DNA of 64,000 nt from an uncultured SAR86 cluster bacterium (GTDB lineage Bacteria > Pseudomonadota > Gammaproteobacteria > Magnimaribacterales > D2472). Positions within the stretch are counted from its first letter, which is position 1. Each line of letters opens with the position of its first letter. The DNA is taken from positions 1 to 64,000 of the forward strand of contig CACJOM010000004.1 of assembly GCA_902595065.1 (NCBI GenBank), read 5' to 3'. Under the pieces are notes generated by a model. It searched no databases. It had not been told where the DNA came from and worked only from the letters and a program-made list of their open reading frames with translations. Shown here piece after piece: positions 1 through 9,996 of the stretch. The position numbers were made by a program, and so were the translations under genes.

Positions 1-41
1 ATAATATAGCAAAACGTAAGAGGGCTCTTTCGTATGAATGA
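1..41 (+). CDS. nqrB: NqrB, C-terminal end (partial)
   Basis: Only the last 12 codons are in the window (in frame from base 3, residues [12 protein letters not shown], then TGA at 39-41). A short basic tail directly before nqrC is what NqrB, the covalent-FMN membrane subunit of Na+-NQR, is expected to leave here. Its stop overlaps the nqrC start by 8 bases, as at the following junctions. The identity rests on position and the tail only; no domain is visible. Confidence 0.7.
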   Translation, partial: NIAKRKRALSYE

Positions 42-807
42 TTCAATATTAAAAACCCTCACAGTTTCATTTTTGGTCTGTTTATTTTGTTCTTTGGTTG
101 TTTCATATGCTGCTGTGAGTCTCAGAGATATGCAAAATCTTAATAAGCTTAATGACCAAAGAATTAAGATACTTAAAACTGCTGCGATTTATAATCCAAA
201 AGAGTCTATTGAATCTCAGTTTTCTCGGTTAACTCCTAAATTTGTTGATTTTACTAATGGAAAGCTTTTAGATGCTTATGGTGAATACGACCTCAATACA
301 TATGATCCAGTATATTTTTCTAAACAGCCCGAACATTCAACTCCAATACCTGTTTCCAAAGATATAGCAATCGTCAAAAATCGAGAAAATATTGGAAAAA
401 TATATCTACTTAAAGACTCTTCTAACAACCTTGAAAAAATTATTCTACCTATAAGGGGATATGGTCTATGGGGAACTTTATTCGGCTACATTGCAATTGA
501 TAAAGATTTAAATACTATAAGGGGGCTTGAATTTTATTCTCATAAAGAAACGCCAGGATTAGGTGCAGAGGTTGATAACCCAAAATGGAAGGCTTTATGG
601 GACGGCAAAACGATTTACAAAAATGATGCAGTTGAGATTGAGGTTATAAAAGGAAAAGTTGATTCTTCAAATCAAATGGCCTCTTATCAGGTAGATGGCC
701 TCTCAGGCGCAACACTGACAAGCAGAGGAGTCACAAACATGTTGGTTTACTGGTTCGGTGAAAGTGGCTATAAAGAAACATTAAAAAATATTAATTATGA
801 CAGTTAA
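34..807 (+). CDS. nqrC: Na+-translocating NADH:quinone reductase subunit C
   Basis: NqrC is a membrane-anchored periplasmic flavoprotein of the sodium-pumping NADH:quinone oxidoreductase. It carries FMN bound covalently to a threonine and passes electrons inside the NqrABCDEF complex. The 257-residue protein has one N-terminal transmembrane helix (about residues 8-28) and an FMN-binding domain ending in SGATLTS at 224-230, where T227 is the expected flavinylated residue. Length is typical. It sits between the nqrB end and nqrD, overlapping nqrD by 11 bases, which suggests translational coupling. The ATG at 34 agrees with the family start. Confidence 0.97.
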   Translation: MNDSILKTLTVSFLVCLFCSLVVSYAAVSLRDMQNLNKLNDQRIKILKTAAIYNPKESIESQFSRLTPKFVDFTNGKLLDAYGEYDLNTYDPVYFSKQPEHSTPIPVSKDIAIVKNRENIGKIYLLKDSSNNLEKIILPIRGYGLWGTLFGYIAIDKDLNTIRGLEFYSHKETPGLGAEVDNPKWKALWDGKTIYKNDAVEIEVIKGKVDSSNQMASYQVDGLSGATLTSRGVTNMLVYWFGESGYKETLKNINYDS

Positions 808-1483
808 GCAATACAAACAAGTTCTTGCAAAACCACTGCTTGAAGAAAACCCAATCACATTGCAAATTCTTGGAATCTGTTCTGCATTAGCTGTAACAAG
901 CAACCTTTCTGTAACCCTTGTTATGTGTGTTGCTCTTACGTTTGTTGTTTCATTTTCAAATTTATTTATTTCTATTATCAGAAATTACATTCCTAGCAGC
1001 GTAAGAATTATTGTCCAAATGACCATCATTGCATCTCTCGTTATAGTTGTGGATGAGCTGCTAAAGGCTTATGACTATGAGACAAGTAAAAAACTATCTG
1101 TTTTTGTTGGTTTAATTATTACAAATTGCATTGTTATGGGCCGAGCTGAAGCTTTTGCTATGAAAGAAAAACCATACCTCAGTTTTTTAGATGGATTGGG
1201 AAATGGTCTTGGATATAGCATCATTTTAATTGCAGTGGCTATTGTTAGGGAGTTATTTGGAACAGGAACTTTAATGGGTTATGAAATCTTACCATTGGTT
1301 TCTAATGGTGGATGGTATCCAGCAAATAATCTTTTATTACTCCCGCCTAGTTCATTCATCTTAATAGGCTTAATGATTTGGGGGATAAGAGCTTATAAAA
1401 CAGATCAAATTGAACCAAATGAATATAAATTGTCTGGACATGCTTCAGCGCCAGATCTATCTAAAAGAGAATTAAATGTTTGA
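797..1483 (+). CDS. nqrD: Na+-translocating NADH:quinone reductase subunit D
   Basis: NqrD is one of two related six-helix membrane subunits (with NqrE) that form the sodium-path core of Na+-NQR. The 228-residue product is hydrophobic throughout and begins with the family pattern [20 protein letters not shown]. Cys28 in that segment and the cysteine in [10 protein letters not shown] match the two NqrD cysteines known to ligand an intramembrane iron centre shared with NqrE. The gene overlaps nqrC by 11 bases and nqrE by 8, so it is a central member of the nqr operon. Length is normal and nothing looks broken. Confidence 0.97.
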   Translation: MTVKQYKQVLAKPLLEENPITLQILGICSALAVTSNLSVTLVMCVALTFVVSFSNLFISIIRNYIPSSVRIIVQMTIIASLVIVVDELLKAYDYETSKKLSVFVGLIITNCIVMGRAEAFAMKEKPYLSFLDGLGNGLGYSIILIAVAIVRELFGTGTLMGYEILPLVSNGGWYPANNLLLLPPSSFILIGLMIWGIRAYKTDQIEPNEYKLSGHASAPDLSKRELNV

Positions 1484-2087
1484 GCATTATCTTAATATAT
1501 TTATAACAACTGTTTTTATTGAAAACATCGCTCTGTCTGTTTTTTTAGGCATGTGTACATTTATAGCTATTTCAAAAAAAATAGATGCAGCTTTTGGTCT
1601 CGGTATAGCGGTAATCGTTGTTTGCTTAATAACTGTTCCACTTAATAACCTCATTTATAATTCTATTTTAAAAGAAGGTGCTTTAGCTTGGGCGGGGTTA
1701 CCAGATGCAAATTTAGAGTTTGTTGGACTCATTAGCTATATTGGTGTTATTGCTGCAGCAGTTCAGATACTTGAAATGTTTTTGGATCGATTTGTGCCCG
1801 CACTTTATAATGCTTTAGGCGTATTCTTGCCCTTAATTACAGTTAACTGCGCTATTCTTGGTGCCTCATTATTCATGATTGAAAAAGATCTTAGATTTGG
1901 TGAAAGTGTAGTTTATGGACTTGGTGCTGGTGTTGGTTGGGCTATGGCGATTGTTGTTTTAGCTGGGATCAGAGAAAAGCTAAAATATTCAGACATACCA
2001 GAAGGACTACAAGGTTTAGGTATGACATTTTTAATAGTAGGTCTAATGAGTTTTGGATTTATGTCATTCGGGGGAATTTCACTATAG
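1476..2087 (+). CDS. nqrE: Na+-translocating NADH:quinone reductase subunit E
   Basis: NqrE is the partner of NqrD in the membrane core of Na+-NQR. The 203-residue protein has about six transmembrane segments. Cys27 ([12 protein letters not shown]) and a second cysteine in [16 protein letters not shown] match the positions that hold the intramembrane iron centre together with NqrD. The gene overlaps nqrD by 8 bases and is followed by nqrF after 9 bases. The size is as expected for the family. Confidence 0.97.
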   Translation: MFEHYLNIFITTVFIENIALSVFLGMCTFIAISKKIDAAFGLGIAVIVVCLITVPLNNLIYNSILKEGALAWAGLPDANLEFVGLISYIGVIAAAVQILEMFLDRFVPALYNALGVFLPLITVNCAILGASLFMIEKDLRFGESVVYGLGAGVGWAMAIVVLAGIREKLKYSDIPEGLQGLGMTFLIVGLMSFGFMSFGGISL

Positions 2088-2096
2088 GTAATATAT

Positions 2097-3329
2097 ATGC
2101 AAATTGATTTATTTTTAGGTGTTCTTTCATTTACTGGCGTAGTTTTGCTCTTGGTAACTATAATTATCGCTGCAAGAAGCCAGTTAGTCAGCTCAGGTGA
2201 TGTAACCATTGAGATTAATGGTGATTCATCTAATCCAATCGTGGTTCCATCTGGCAATAAACTACTTCAAACCCTTGCTGAAAATAAAATTTTTCTTTCT
2301 TCAGCCTGTGGTGGTGGAGGCACTTGTAGTCAGTGTAAGTGCCAAATATCAGAAGGAGGTGGATCTATTCTTCCAACTGAAGAATCACACTTCAATTCTA
2401 AAGAAAAAAAAGAGGGTTGGAGACTCTCATGTCAAGTTGCAGTAAAGAATGATCTTAAAATTACCATTCCTGAAGAGGTTTTTGGTGTTAAAGAATGGGA
2501 GTGTGAAGTTGTTTCTAATGATAACGTTGCAACTTTCATCAAAGAGCTTGTTTTAAAACTGCCTGAGGGTGAAGAAGTTAATTTTAAAGCTGGGGGTTAT
2601 GTGCAGCTTGAAGCTCCTGCATACTCAAATCTTGATTACAAATCTTTTGATGTGGCTGATGAGTATAGAGAAGACTGGGATAAGTTTAAAATATGGGATA
2701 ACGTTGCGAACAATGCAGAACCAATAATAAGAGCATATTCAATGGCAAATTATCCTGAAGAAAAAGGAGTTTTAAAGTTTAACATTAGAGTTGCTAGCCC
2801 TCCACCGGGATCATCTGATATACCTCCTGGAGTAATGTCATCATGGACATTTAATCTCAAGCCTGGTGATAAAGTACGTGTGTTTGGACCATTCGGTGAG
2901 TTCTTTGCCAAAAAATCACCAGCTGAAATGGTATTTGTTGGAGGTGGAGCAGGCATGGCTCCAATGAGAGCTCATATATTTGATCAATTGTTGAGAATTA
3001 ATACGGATAGAAAAATTTCCTTTTGGTATGGTGCTCGAAGTTTGAAAGAGATGTTTTATGTTGATGATTTTAATAAATTAGCCGAGTCAAATAAAAACTT
3101 TGAATGGCATGTTGCATTATCAGACCCTCAGCCTGAAGATGACTGGGACGGATTAACAGGCTTTATACATCAAGTTCTCTTTGATCGTTATCTGAAATCT
3201 CACAAGGCTCCTGAAGATTGTGAATTTTATATGTGCGGACCTCCCATGATGAACAAAGCCGTTATAGATATGCTTATTAACCTTGGAGTAGAGCCCGAAA
3301 ATATCATGCTGGATGATTTTGGCGGTTAA
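2097..3329 (+). CDS. nqrF: Na+-translocating NADH:quinone reductase subunit F
   Basis: NqrF is the electron entry subunit: it oxidises NADH through FAD and passes electrons to a 2Fe-2S cluster. The 410-residue protein shows an N-terminal membrane helix (about 4-26), a plant-type ferredoxin domain with [10 protein letters not shown] at 71-80 and a fourth cysteine at 112, an FAD-binding stretch with RAYSMANYP, an NADH-binding domain with [13 protein letters not shown], and the C-terminal [11 protein letters not shown] and DDFGG motifs of the ferredoxin reductase family. All cluster ligands are present. It is the last structural nqr gene and is followed 8 bases later by apbE, whose product matures the complex. 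Confidence 0.98.
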   Translation: MQIDLFLGVLSFTGVVLLLVTIIIAARSQLVSSGDVTIEINGDSSNPIVVPSGNKLLQTLAENKIFLSSACGGGGTCSQCKCQISEGGGSILPTEESHFNSKEKKEGWRLSCQVAVKNDLKITIPEEVFGVKEWECEVVSNDNVATFIKELVLKLPEGEEVNFKAGGYVQLEAPAYSNLDYKSFDVADEYREDWDKFKIWDNVANNAEPIIRAYSMANYPEEKGVLKFNIRVASPPPGSSDIPPGVMSSWTFNLKPGDKVRVFGPFGEFFAKKSPAEMVFVGGGAGMAPMRAHIFDQLLRINTDRKISFWYGARSLKEMFYVDDFNKLAESNKNFEWHVALSDPQPEDDWDGLTGFIHQVLFDRYLKSHKAPEDCEFYMCGPPMMNKAVIDMLINLGVEPENIMLDDFGG

Positions 3330-3337
3330 TTAACTCA

Positions 3338-4318
3338 TTGAACAGATTAACTGCATCTAAACTAATTGCTCTTGTAATTGGTTTAATCTGCATATTTTTT
3401 GCTTATAATTACAACAAATCTGCTACATATAAAATTTCCGGCCCTATATATGGAACCTACTGGCAGCTAGTATCAACAGAGTATATTACCGATAGTTTAA
3501 AAAAATCTATAGAAGATGAGCTATCAAGAATTGACTTAATAGCATCAAATTATAAGAAAGATTCTGAATTATCTAAAATTAATGCAGCTTCGCTAAATCA
3601 AAAAATTTTGATTTCCTCTGACATGTATTCATTATTAAGTTTTGCCGAGAACCTCTTTGAAATTACCAATGGTTATTATGATGTTACCTTGGGTTCATTG
3701 GTTATTGAAAAAGGTTTTGGTCCAGAATATACAATGGTTGAAAATACTCTTCCCGTTTCTATCAAAAGATTTAATTTAATATCAAATAACGCTCTTATTA
3801 AAAATGATAATTTTCAATTTGATTTGTCATCTATAGCAAAGGGTTATGCGGTTGATAGAATTGCAAAACTGCTTATCAATTCAAACAGAAACAATTTCTT
3901 GTTTGATATAGGTGGAGAGATTATAACCAATGGATCAAAGCATGGAGCACCATGGTTAATAGGTATACAAAATCCATCAAGCATTGAAAGCCATTCAATA
4001 ATGGAGATTTATAGCTCTAACTTTCTGGCTGTTGCAACATCTGGTGAGTATAGAAATCAAAAAATTAATGAAAATGGAGATTTGATAAGTCATACCTTTG
4101 TGCCTAAAACGAAATTATCCATAGCTGATAAATCCTACTCCGTAACAGTAGCATCAGATAAATCATCAATGATTGCGGATGCATGGGCTACAGCTTTGAA
4201 TGTTCTTGGACCAGAAGAGGGTATAAGACTTGCAAATGATAACGATATAGCGGTTATGTATATAATGCAGGATGAGAATATTATAATTAAATCTAATTCA
4301 TGGAATTATAATGATTGA
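3338..4318 (+). CDS. apbE: FAD:protein FMN transferase (ApbE family)
   Basis: ApbE moves FMN from FAD onto a threonine of target flavoproteins, here most likely NqrB and NqrC. The 326-residue protein starts with a membrane anchor (about residues 8-24). It then shows the family landmarks GTYWQLV, LSSIAKGYAVDRIA, FDIGGEI, VATSGEYRN and, near the end, ASDKSSMIADAWATALNVLG, the magnesium and FAD site. Translation must begin at a TTG (3338-3340), 8 bases after nqrF. I see no clear lipobox, although many ApbE proteins are lipoproteins. The gene overlaps nqrM by 8 bases, so flavinylation and assembly factors are co-expressed with their target. Confidence 0.95.
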   Translation: MNRLTASKLIALVIGLICIFFAYNYNKSATYKISGPIYGTYWQLVSTEYITDSLKKSIEDELSRIDLIASNYKKDSELSKINAASLNQKILISSDMYSLLSFAENLFEITNGYYDVTLGSLVIEKGFGPEYTMVENTLPVSIKRFNLISNNALIKNDNFQFDLSSIAKGYAVDRIAKLLINSNRNNFLFDIGGEIITNGSKHGAPWLIGIQNPSSIESHSIMEIYSSNFLAVATSGEYRNQKINENGDLISHTFVPKTKLSIADKSYSVTVASDKSSMIADAWATALNVLGPEEGIRLANDNDIAVMYIMQDENIIIKSNSWNYND

Positions 4319-4490
4319 GTTTCTTACAGTTTTTTTATTAATAGCCGTTTCTTTTATTGGAATTGCTATAGGAGTGATTGTAAAAAATAAGCCTATTTCA
4401 GGAAGTTGTGGTGGTATGGCCAACTTAGAGGATGGTGCACCCTGCAAAATTTGCGGGCGCACCTCCATAGGGGATTGTGAAACTAACTAA
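4311..4490 (+). CDS. nqrM: Na+-NQR maturation protein NqrM
   Basis: This 59-residue gene (ATG 4311-4313, TAA 4488-4490) encodes a small membrane protein of the DUF539/NqrM family, needed for Na+-NQR assembly and thought to help deliver iron to the NqrD/NqrE site. One N-terminal transmembrane helix (about residues 4-24) is followed by a cysteine tail: SCGGMANL with Cys33, then CKIC at 45-48 and Cys56, the four conserved cysteines. The start overlaps the apbE end by 8 bases and the stop interlocks with the convergent aceA stop in a CTAA. It is easy to miss because of its length. Confidence 0.93.
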   Translation: MIEFLTVFLLIAVSFIGIAIGVIVKNKPISGSCGGMANLEDGAPCKICGRTSIGDCETN

Positions 4491-6073
4491 AATTGATTCA
4501 TGGTGTTGTCTTTGCCTGAAGCCTTGAGCGCAGCTTCCCCTGCAAAGTATTCTTTATGGTCATCTCCCATATCTGATCCTGCCATATTTTGATGCTTAAC
4601 ACATGCGATACCTTGGCGGATTTCTTTTCTTTGAACTCCCTCGACATAACCTAACATTCCTTTGTCACCAAAATACTCTTTAGCAAGATTGTCTGTAGAA
4701 AGAGCCGCAGTATGGTATGTAGGCAAAGTAATCAAATGATGAAAAATACCTGCTTCTCTTGCAGCATCAGCTTGGAAAGTCTGAATTTTATTGTCTGCTT
4801 CTATGCCAAGTTCCGTATTATCATATGATTCGTTCATAAGATCGTCTCTATCATAATCAGACATATCCTTGCCATTTTCATTCATCGCATCATAAACCTG
4901 CTGTCTGAAATTAAGAGTCCAGTTGAAAGAGGGGCTGTTGTTATAGACAAGTTTTGCATTTGGAACAACTTTTTTAATTTCATCCATCATTGCTCCGATT
5001 TGTCCTATGTGAGGTTTTTCAGTTTCAATCCATATTAAATCTGCTCCATTCTGTAAGCTTGTAATTGAATCTAAAATACATCTAGCTTCACCCGTTCCTT
5101 CTTTGAACCTGTACAGGTTACTAGGCAGTCTTTTTGGCCTAACAACTTTACCATTTTGATTGATTAGCACATCTCCATGATTAAGATCTGCATGATCAAG
5201 CTCTTCAACATCAAGAAAAGAATTATATTGATCACCCAAATCACCAACTTCATGAGTAATAGCTATTTGTTTTGTTAGTCCTGCACCTAATGAATCTGTG
5301 CGCGCAACAATCACACCGTCATCTACACCTAGTTCTAGAAAAGCATATCTAACAGCATTTATTTTTGCTAAAAAGTCGGAGTGGGGTACAGTAACCTTGC
5401 CATCTTGATGGCCACACTGTTTTTCATCTGAAACTTGGTTCTCAATTTGTATACAACACGCACCAGCTTCAATCATTTGCTTAGCCATAAGGTAAGTAGC
5501 TTCTTCATTACCAAAACCAGCATCAATATCTGCAATTATTGGAACTATGTGAGTCTCAAAATTATCTATCTTCTCTTGAATTTTTGGTTTGTCCACATCT
5601 GATGCATTATCAAGTTCTCTAAATAACCCACCAAGCTCTCGAGCATCAGCTTGTCTTAAGAAGGTATAAAGTTCCCTAATTAAAGACGCAACAGATGTTT
5701 TTTCATGCATTGACTGATCTGGTAATGGGCCAAACTCAGATCTAAGTGCTGCAACCATCCAGCCAGACAGATAAAGATATTTTTTATTCGTTGTTCCAAA
5801 ATGTTTTTTTATAGATATAAGTTTTTGCTGACCAATAAATCCATGCCAACAGCCTAAAGATTGAGTGTAAGCAGATGTATCTGAATCATATGCATCCATA
5901 TCTTTTCTCATCAATGAAGCAGTGTATTTTGCAATATCTATTCCTGATTTAAACTGGTTTTGAAGCCTCATTCTAGCCGCAAATTCAGGCTTAATTGACT
6001 CCCAATTTGAGCCGCTGAACTCAGGAATAGCCTTAAGTTTGTCTACCTCTGTTGAAAAGTTATTCTTTGACAT
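4487..6073 (-). CDS. aceA: Isocitrate lyase (long form)
   Basis: The enzyme cleaves isocitrate to glyoxylate and succinate, the first step of the glyoxylate bypass used for growth on acetate and fatty acids. The 528-residue protein is the long bacterial isocitrate lyase type, with the catalytic cysteine in KQCGH at 218-222 (Cys220) and the metal-binding region around IVPIIADIDAGFGNEEAT. No malate synthase lies in the window. It sits alone on the minus strand downstream of purB and overlaps nqrM by 4 bases tail to tail. A purine-rich AGGGG precedes the ATG by about 8 bases, and a candidate promoter lies at 6101-6129. Confidence 0.97.
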   Translation of the reverse strand: MSKNNFSTEVDKLKAIPEFSGSNWESIKPEFAARMRLQNQFKSGIDIAKYTASLMRKDMDAYDSDTSAYTQSLGCWHGFIGQQKLISIKKHFGTTNKKYLYLSGWMVAALRSEFGPLPDQSMHEKTSVASLIRELYTFLRQADARELGGLFRELDNASDVDKPKIQEKIDNFETHIVPIIADIDAGFGNEEATYLMAKQMIEAGACCIQIENQVSDEKQCGHQDGKVTVPHSDFLAKINAVRYAFLELGVDDGVIVARTDSLGAGLTKQIAITHEVGDLGDQYNSFLDVEELDHADLNHGDVLINQNGKVVRPKRLPSNLYRFKEGTGEARCILDSITSLQNGADLIWIETEKPHIGQIGAMMDEIKKVVPNAKLVYNNSPSFNWTLNFRQQVYDAMNENGKDMSDYDRDDLMNESYDNTELGIEADNKIQTFQADAAREAGIFHHLITLPTYHTAALSTDNLAKEYFGDKGMLGYVEGVQRKEIRQGIACVKHQNMAGSDMGDDHKEYFAGEAALKASGKDNTMNQF

Positions 6074-6100
6074 TTATATACCCCTATATTTATGTAGTGC

Positions 6101-6129
6101 ATTTGAGTTTATTATGTTGATATTGTCAA
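6101..6129 (-). promoter_or_regulatory. Candidate sigma70 promoter of aceA
   Basis: On the minus strand a perfect TTGACA (6129-6124) is followed after 17 bases by TCAAAT (6106-6101), which matches four of six positions of the -10 consensus. Initiation would fall near 6094, giving a leader of about 20 bases before the aceA ATG. This is inferred from consensus only. Confidence 0.35.
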
Positions 6130-6195
6130 TGTCTTTTATAAAAGCTATAAAAAAAGGGTTTAAGGACAATTATAAATGTAGTTAAACTACTAAAT

Positions 6196-7548
6196 TTAGG
6201 ATTTTGCTAGCTTAGAAGCTATTCCAAGATAATTTAAGGGGGTTAGCTTTTTTAGTTTTTCTTTGGATTCATCGGTGATATTTAGATCACTAACAATTTT
6301 AAGATAAGACTCTTGATCAATGTTCTGACCTCTAGTTTTGGCTTTGATCTCTTCATAAGCATTGTCGTAACCCTCAAGCTTCATAATAATTTGAATTGCC
6401 TCCGCTAAAACTTGCCAATTTTCAGACAGTTCCTTGTAAGCCACATCTTTATTGGGTTGAATTTTATCTAGACCAGTTAAGCATGAACTTAATCCTAGAT
6501 AACTATATCCAAAGCCAACGCCAAGATTTCTTAGCACCGTTGAATCAGAAAGGTCTCTTTGCAGCCTTGATTTAGATAATTTATCTGCAAAAAAACTCAT
6601 TAATGAATTAGATAATCCAAGATTCCCTTCAGAGTTTTCAAAGTCAATTGGGTTAACTTTGTGTGGCATAGTAGATGAACCTATTTCACCATCCTTCATT
6701 TTTAATCTGAATATATCGTTAGAAATGTAAATCCAAATGTCCTGATTAAAATCAATCAAAATATTATTAATTCTCTGAATGCACTGAGAAATTTCAGCTA
6801 TACCGTCATGTGGTTCAATTTGTGTTGTAATAGGATTTTGTTCAACTTTGAATAAATTTAAAAACTTTCGTGTTTTTGAGACCCAATTTATTCTTGAATC
6901 TGATAGATCGAGGGTATGAAAATTTCCTGTAGCTCCACCAAATTTTGCTAGAGGCTTCATATTTTTTAACATAGCTTTTTGTCTTGATAAACGTTGCTGA
7001 AATACCTTAATTTCTTTTCCTAGAGTAGAAGGTGAGGCTGCCTGTCCGTGAGTCCTAGCTAACATAGGTATGGATGCCCAAGATCTTGATTTCGAGTTTA
7101 AGTCCTTAATTAAAATATCTAATTTTCTTAGGTATATGTCCCGGGCATCTCTAAGTAAAACCGCATAAGAGAGAGAGTTAATATCTTCACTCGTTAAAGC
7201 AAAATGAACTAAATGTTGATATTTTTTTAGATTAGAAAATTTTTCCATTTCTTCTCTAATAAAATATTCTACGGCTTTAACATCATGATTGGTTTTAGAT
7301 TCAATATCTTTAATTCTTTTTGCTGACCTGTGATCAAAATTTATTTTAATATTTAAAAGATTTTTTTTAGCTGCAGAGGATAGGGGTTTAAAGTTTTTGC
7401 CACATTGTGTTGTTAAAAAAATTATCCAGTCTATTTCAATTTCAAATCTAGTTTTATTTAAGTTAGATTCAGAGAAATTATTAGCTAGATCAATAATTTT
7501 TTGACTATATCTATTGTCAAGAGGTGATATTAAATCTTGGTGTTTCAT
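6196..7548 (-). CDS. purB: Adenylosuccinate lyase
   Basis: PurB acts twice in purine synthesis, releasing fumarate from SAICAR and from adenylosuccinate. The 450-residue protein belongs to the fumarase/aspartase superfamily: the signature loop SSTMPHKVNP is at about 291-300, ARTHGQAASPSTLGKE lies upstream, and TSEDINSL gives the first catalytic-site segment. Length is normal for the gammaproteobacterial form. It is transcribed after mnmA with 13 bases between them. In many gammaproteobacteria hflD lies between these genes; here it is absent. Confidence 0.97.
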   Translation of the reverse strand: MKHQDLISPLDNRYSQKIIDLANNFSESNLNKTRFEIEIDWIIFLTTQCGKNFKPLSSAAKKNLLNIKINFDHRSAKRIKDIESKTNHDVKAVEYFIREEMEKFSNLKKYQHLVHFALTSEDINSLSYAVLLRDARDIYLRKLDILIKDLNSKSRSWASIPMLARTHGQAASPSTLGKEIKVFQQRLSRQKAMLKNMKPLAKFGGATGNFHTLDLSDSRINWVSKTRKFLNLFKVEQNPITTQIEPHDGIAEISQCIQRINNILIDFNQDIWIYISNDIFRLKMKDGEIGSSTMPHKVNPIDFENSEGNLGLSNSLMSFFADKLSKSRLQRDLSDSTVLRNLGVGFGYSYLGLSSCLTGLDKIQPNKDVAYKELSENWQVLAEAIQIIMKLEGYDNAYEEIKAKTRGQNIDQESYLKIVSDLNITDESKEKLKKLTPLNYLGIASKLAKS

Positions 7549-7561
7549 TAGTGAATTATAG

Positions 7562-8653
7562 CTAGTCTTTTAATGGTTTTGCTATTATGCCTCCACCTAA
7601 ACATTCATTATTCTTATATAAAACGGCAGACTGGCCCGGAGCAATTGCTCTTATTTTTTCAGAAAATAATACCTCCACACCTTTCTCTAAAAAGTGCGCG
7701 GTGCATTTTACAGGTTTACCTCTGTGACGAACTTGAACTTCGCAATCAAGTTTATCAAGCTTCATTTCATTGTTGATCCATTTCATTTCTTCCATCAACA
7801 AACCATCACTCATCAATAAGTTATTAAATTCTCCCTGACATACATATACTTCATTTAGTTTGATGCTTTTATCATAAACATACCATGGAAGTTCAGGCTT
7901 ATCTTTGACACCCCCAACATTTAGACCTTGACGCTGCCCTTGAGTAAAAAGAAGCGCTCCTGGATGAGTCCCTACAATATTGCCCTCAGAATCTTTAATA
8001 TTACCATTCTCAAATTTAATGAATCTTTTAAGAAAATCTTTTAAATTTCGTTCACCAACAAAACAAATTCCAACAGAATCTTTCTTGTCGTGGTTAATAA
8101 AATTATTTTTTTTAGCTATTTCTCGAACTTCATTTTTATTTAATCCTTCTAAGGGGAAAATACATTTTGCAAATTCTTTTCCACTAACTTCATGAAGAAA
8201 ATATGTTTGATCTTTTTTAAGATCTTTTGATCTCATCAATAGGGTATGATCGCCTTGATGTTTTATTTTTGCATAATGACCAGTAGCTATATGATCAGCC
8301 CCAATCTTAAGTGCATAGTCGAGAAAAGATTTAAATTTGATTTCTCGATTACATAAAATATCTGGATTAGGTGTTCTCCCTTTTTCATGCTCCGAAAGAA
8401 ACTCCTTAAAAACCCTATCCCAATACTCATCACTAAAATTTGCCTTGTGCAATGGTATATCTAATTGATCGCAAACCTTTGATGCATCTTTAAAATCAAT
8501 TTCAGATGTGCAGACTTCACCCGGCTCATTTTGCCAATTTTGCATGAACAGTCCTTGAACCTTGTAACCTTGTTTTTGCAATAAATAGGCGGCTACAGAT
8601 GAATCAACTCCTCCTGACATTCCCACAACAACTGTTTTATTTATATTTGTCAT
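7562..8653 (-). CDS. mnmA: tRNA-specific 2-thiouridylase
   Basis: MnmA installs the 2-thio group of mnm5s2U at the wobble position of tRNAs for Lys, Glu and Gln, taking sulfur from the IscS/Tus relay. The 363-residue protein has the ATP pyrophosphatase PP-loop SGGVDSS at 13-19 and the two catalytic cysteines, Cys101 in NPDILCNREIKF and Cys197 in GICFVGERN. The C-terminal beta-barrel with QSAVLY is complete. The gene leads a minus-strand pair with purB and diverges from icd across 89 bases. Confidence 0.97.
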   Translation of the reverse strand: MTNINKTVVVGMSGGVDSSVAAYLLQKQGYKVQGLFMQNWQNEPGEVCTSEIDFKDASKVCDQLDIPLHKANFSDEYWDRVFKEFLSEHEKGRTPNPDILCNREIKFKSFLDYALKIGADHIATGHYAKIKHQGDHTLLMRSKDLKKDQTYFLHEVSGKEFAKCIFPLEGLNKNEVREIAKKNNFINHDKKDSVGICFVGERNLKDFLKRFIKFENGNIKDSEGNIVGTHPGALLFTQGQRQGLNVGGVKDKPELPWYVYDKSIKLNEVYVCQGEFNNLLMSDGLLMEEMKWINNEMKLDKLDCEVQVRHRGKPVKCTAHFLEKGVEVLFSEKIRAIAPGQSAVLYKNNECLGGGIIAKPLKD

Positions 8654-8693
8654 ATTTTATCTATAAACCTTAATTTTAAAGGTTTTTTTAGAG

Positions 8694-8699
8694 TATAAT
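8694..8699 (+). promoter_or_regulatory. Candidate -10 box of icd
   Basis: A perfect TATAAT lies 43 bases before the icd ATG. No good -35 hexamer sits 16-18 bases upstream (TAATTT at best), so an activator or another promoter may be involved. Consensus match only. Confidence 0.3.
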
Positions 8700-8742
8700 T
8701 CATCCAAATTTTACAATATATATTCGTTTGAAAGAGGATAGC

Positions 8743-9996
8743 ATGGGTTATAAACATATAAAGATTCCAGATGAAGGCTCAAAAATTACATTAGATGACG
8801 GTGTGCTAAACGTTCCTGATAATCCAATTATCCCATACATAGAAGGTGATGGCATTGGAATTGATATTACGCCTGCAATGATTGATGTTGTAGATAATGC
8901 TGTTGAGTCGGCATACCAAGGAGAAAAAAAAATATCATGGATGGAAGTCTATTGTGGTGAAAAATCTACTCAAGTTTATGATGCTGATACATGGTTGCCG
9001 GATGAAACAATCGAAGCATTAAAAGAATATATTGTCAGCATAAAAGGACCTTTGACTACGCCTGTTGGCGGAGGAATTAGATCCTTAAATGTCTCTCTTC
9101 GTCAAATTCTTGACCTCTATGTTTGCCTGCGACCAATTAGATATTTTTCAGGTGTCCCAAGCCCAGTCAAGAATCCCTCTCATGTTGATATGGTGATCTT
9201 TAGAGAAAATTCTGAAGATATATATGCGGGTGTGGAATTTGAAGCTGGATCGCCAGAATCTGACGCTATGGTAAAGGTCCTGCAAGAGCAGTTTGGCGTA
9301 ACTCAAATAAGATTTCCATCAGAAGTTGGTCTTGGCGTTAAGCCAATATCTAAACAAGGTACAGAAAGACTTGTCAAACAAGCTGTTGATTATGCTATTA
9401 AAAATGATAGATCATCCGTCACACTTGTTCATAAAGGCAACATCATGAAATTTACAGAAGGGGCATTCAGGGATTGGGGTTATGAACTCAGCATGAATTC
9501 TTATAACGGAGAGTTATTAGATGGGGGTCCATGGGTCACTATTAAAAATCCAAATACTGGAAAAAATATTATTATAAAAGACGTTATTTGTGATGCCTTT
9601 CTTCAGCAAATACTAACCAGACCTAAAGAATATGATGTTATTGCAACCATGAATCTTAATGGCGATTATATTTCTGATGCTTTGGCTGCTTGTGTTGGAG
9701 GTATTGGTATTGCCCCAGGAGCAAACATTGGAGATGATTCAGCATTATTTGAAGCAACACATGGAACTGCCCCTAAATATGCAGGTCAGGATAAAGTTAA
9801 CCCAGGTTCTTTAATTTTGTCAGCAGAAATGATGTTAAGACACATGGGTTGGGTTGAAGCAGCAGATCTTATAATTTCTTCAATGGAAGCAGCAATAGCA
9901 GATAAGATGGTGACATATGACTTTGAAAGGTTAATGGATGGTGCAAATCTAGTTTCTTGCTCTGGCTTTGCCAAGGAAATGATTAAAAGAATGTGA
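8743..9996 (+). CDS. icd: Isocitrate dehydrogenase (NADP+)
   Basis: The enzyme makes 2-oxoglutarate, CO2 and NADPH in the TCA cycle and competes with AceA for isocitrate. The protein (418 residues from ATG 8743) follows the E. coli Icd pattern from the N-terminus: [49 protein letters not shown] and [13 protein letters not shown]. Ser114 in GIRSLN is the equivalent of the serine that AceK phosphorylates in enteric bacteria; no aceK is in the window. I chose 8743 because AGAGGA at 8733-8738 is a well-spaced ribosome site. An in-frame TTG at 8728 lies upstream of that site. The stop overlaps the clpS start by 3 bases. Confidence 0.97.
   Translation: MGYKHIKIPDEGSKITLDDGVLNVPDNPIIPYIEGDGIGIDITPAMIDVVDNAVESAYQGEKKISWMEVYCGEKSTQVYDADTWLPDETIEALKEYIVSIKGPLTTPVGGGIRSLNVSLRQILDLYVCLRPIRYFSGVPSPVKNPSHVDMVIFRENSEDIYAGVEFEAGSPESDAMVKVLQEQFGVTQIRFPSEVGLGVKPISKQGTERLVKQAVDYAIKNDRSSVTLVHKGNIMKFTEGAFRDWGYELSMNSYNGELLDGGPWVTIKNPNTGKNIIIKDVICDAFLQQILTRPKEYDVIATMNLNGDYISDALAACVGGIGIAPGANIGDDSALFEATHGTAPKYAGQDKVNPGSLILSAEMMLRHMGWVEAADLIISSMEAAIADKMVTYDFERLMDGANLVSCSGFAKEMIKRM

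Noticed and set aside
1913-2257. Minus-strand open frame of 114 codons over the nqrE/nqrF junction
   Set aside because: Antisense to conserved nqr genes, with low-complexity composition typical of a shadow frame.
6170-6195. Small inverted repeat after purB as a terminator
   Set aside because: The stem is effectively 4-6 A/T-rich pairs without a proper T run; too weak to call.
8665-8689. AAACCTT/AAGGTTT hairpin followed by a T run, terminator-like on the plus strand
   Set aside because: No plus-strand gene ends upstream of it (mnmA runs the other way) and it lies before the icd -10 box, so it has nothing to terminate.
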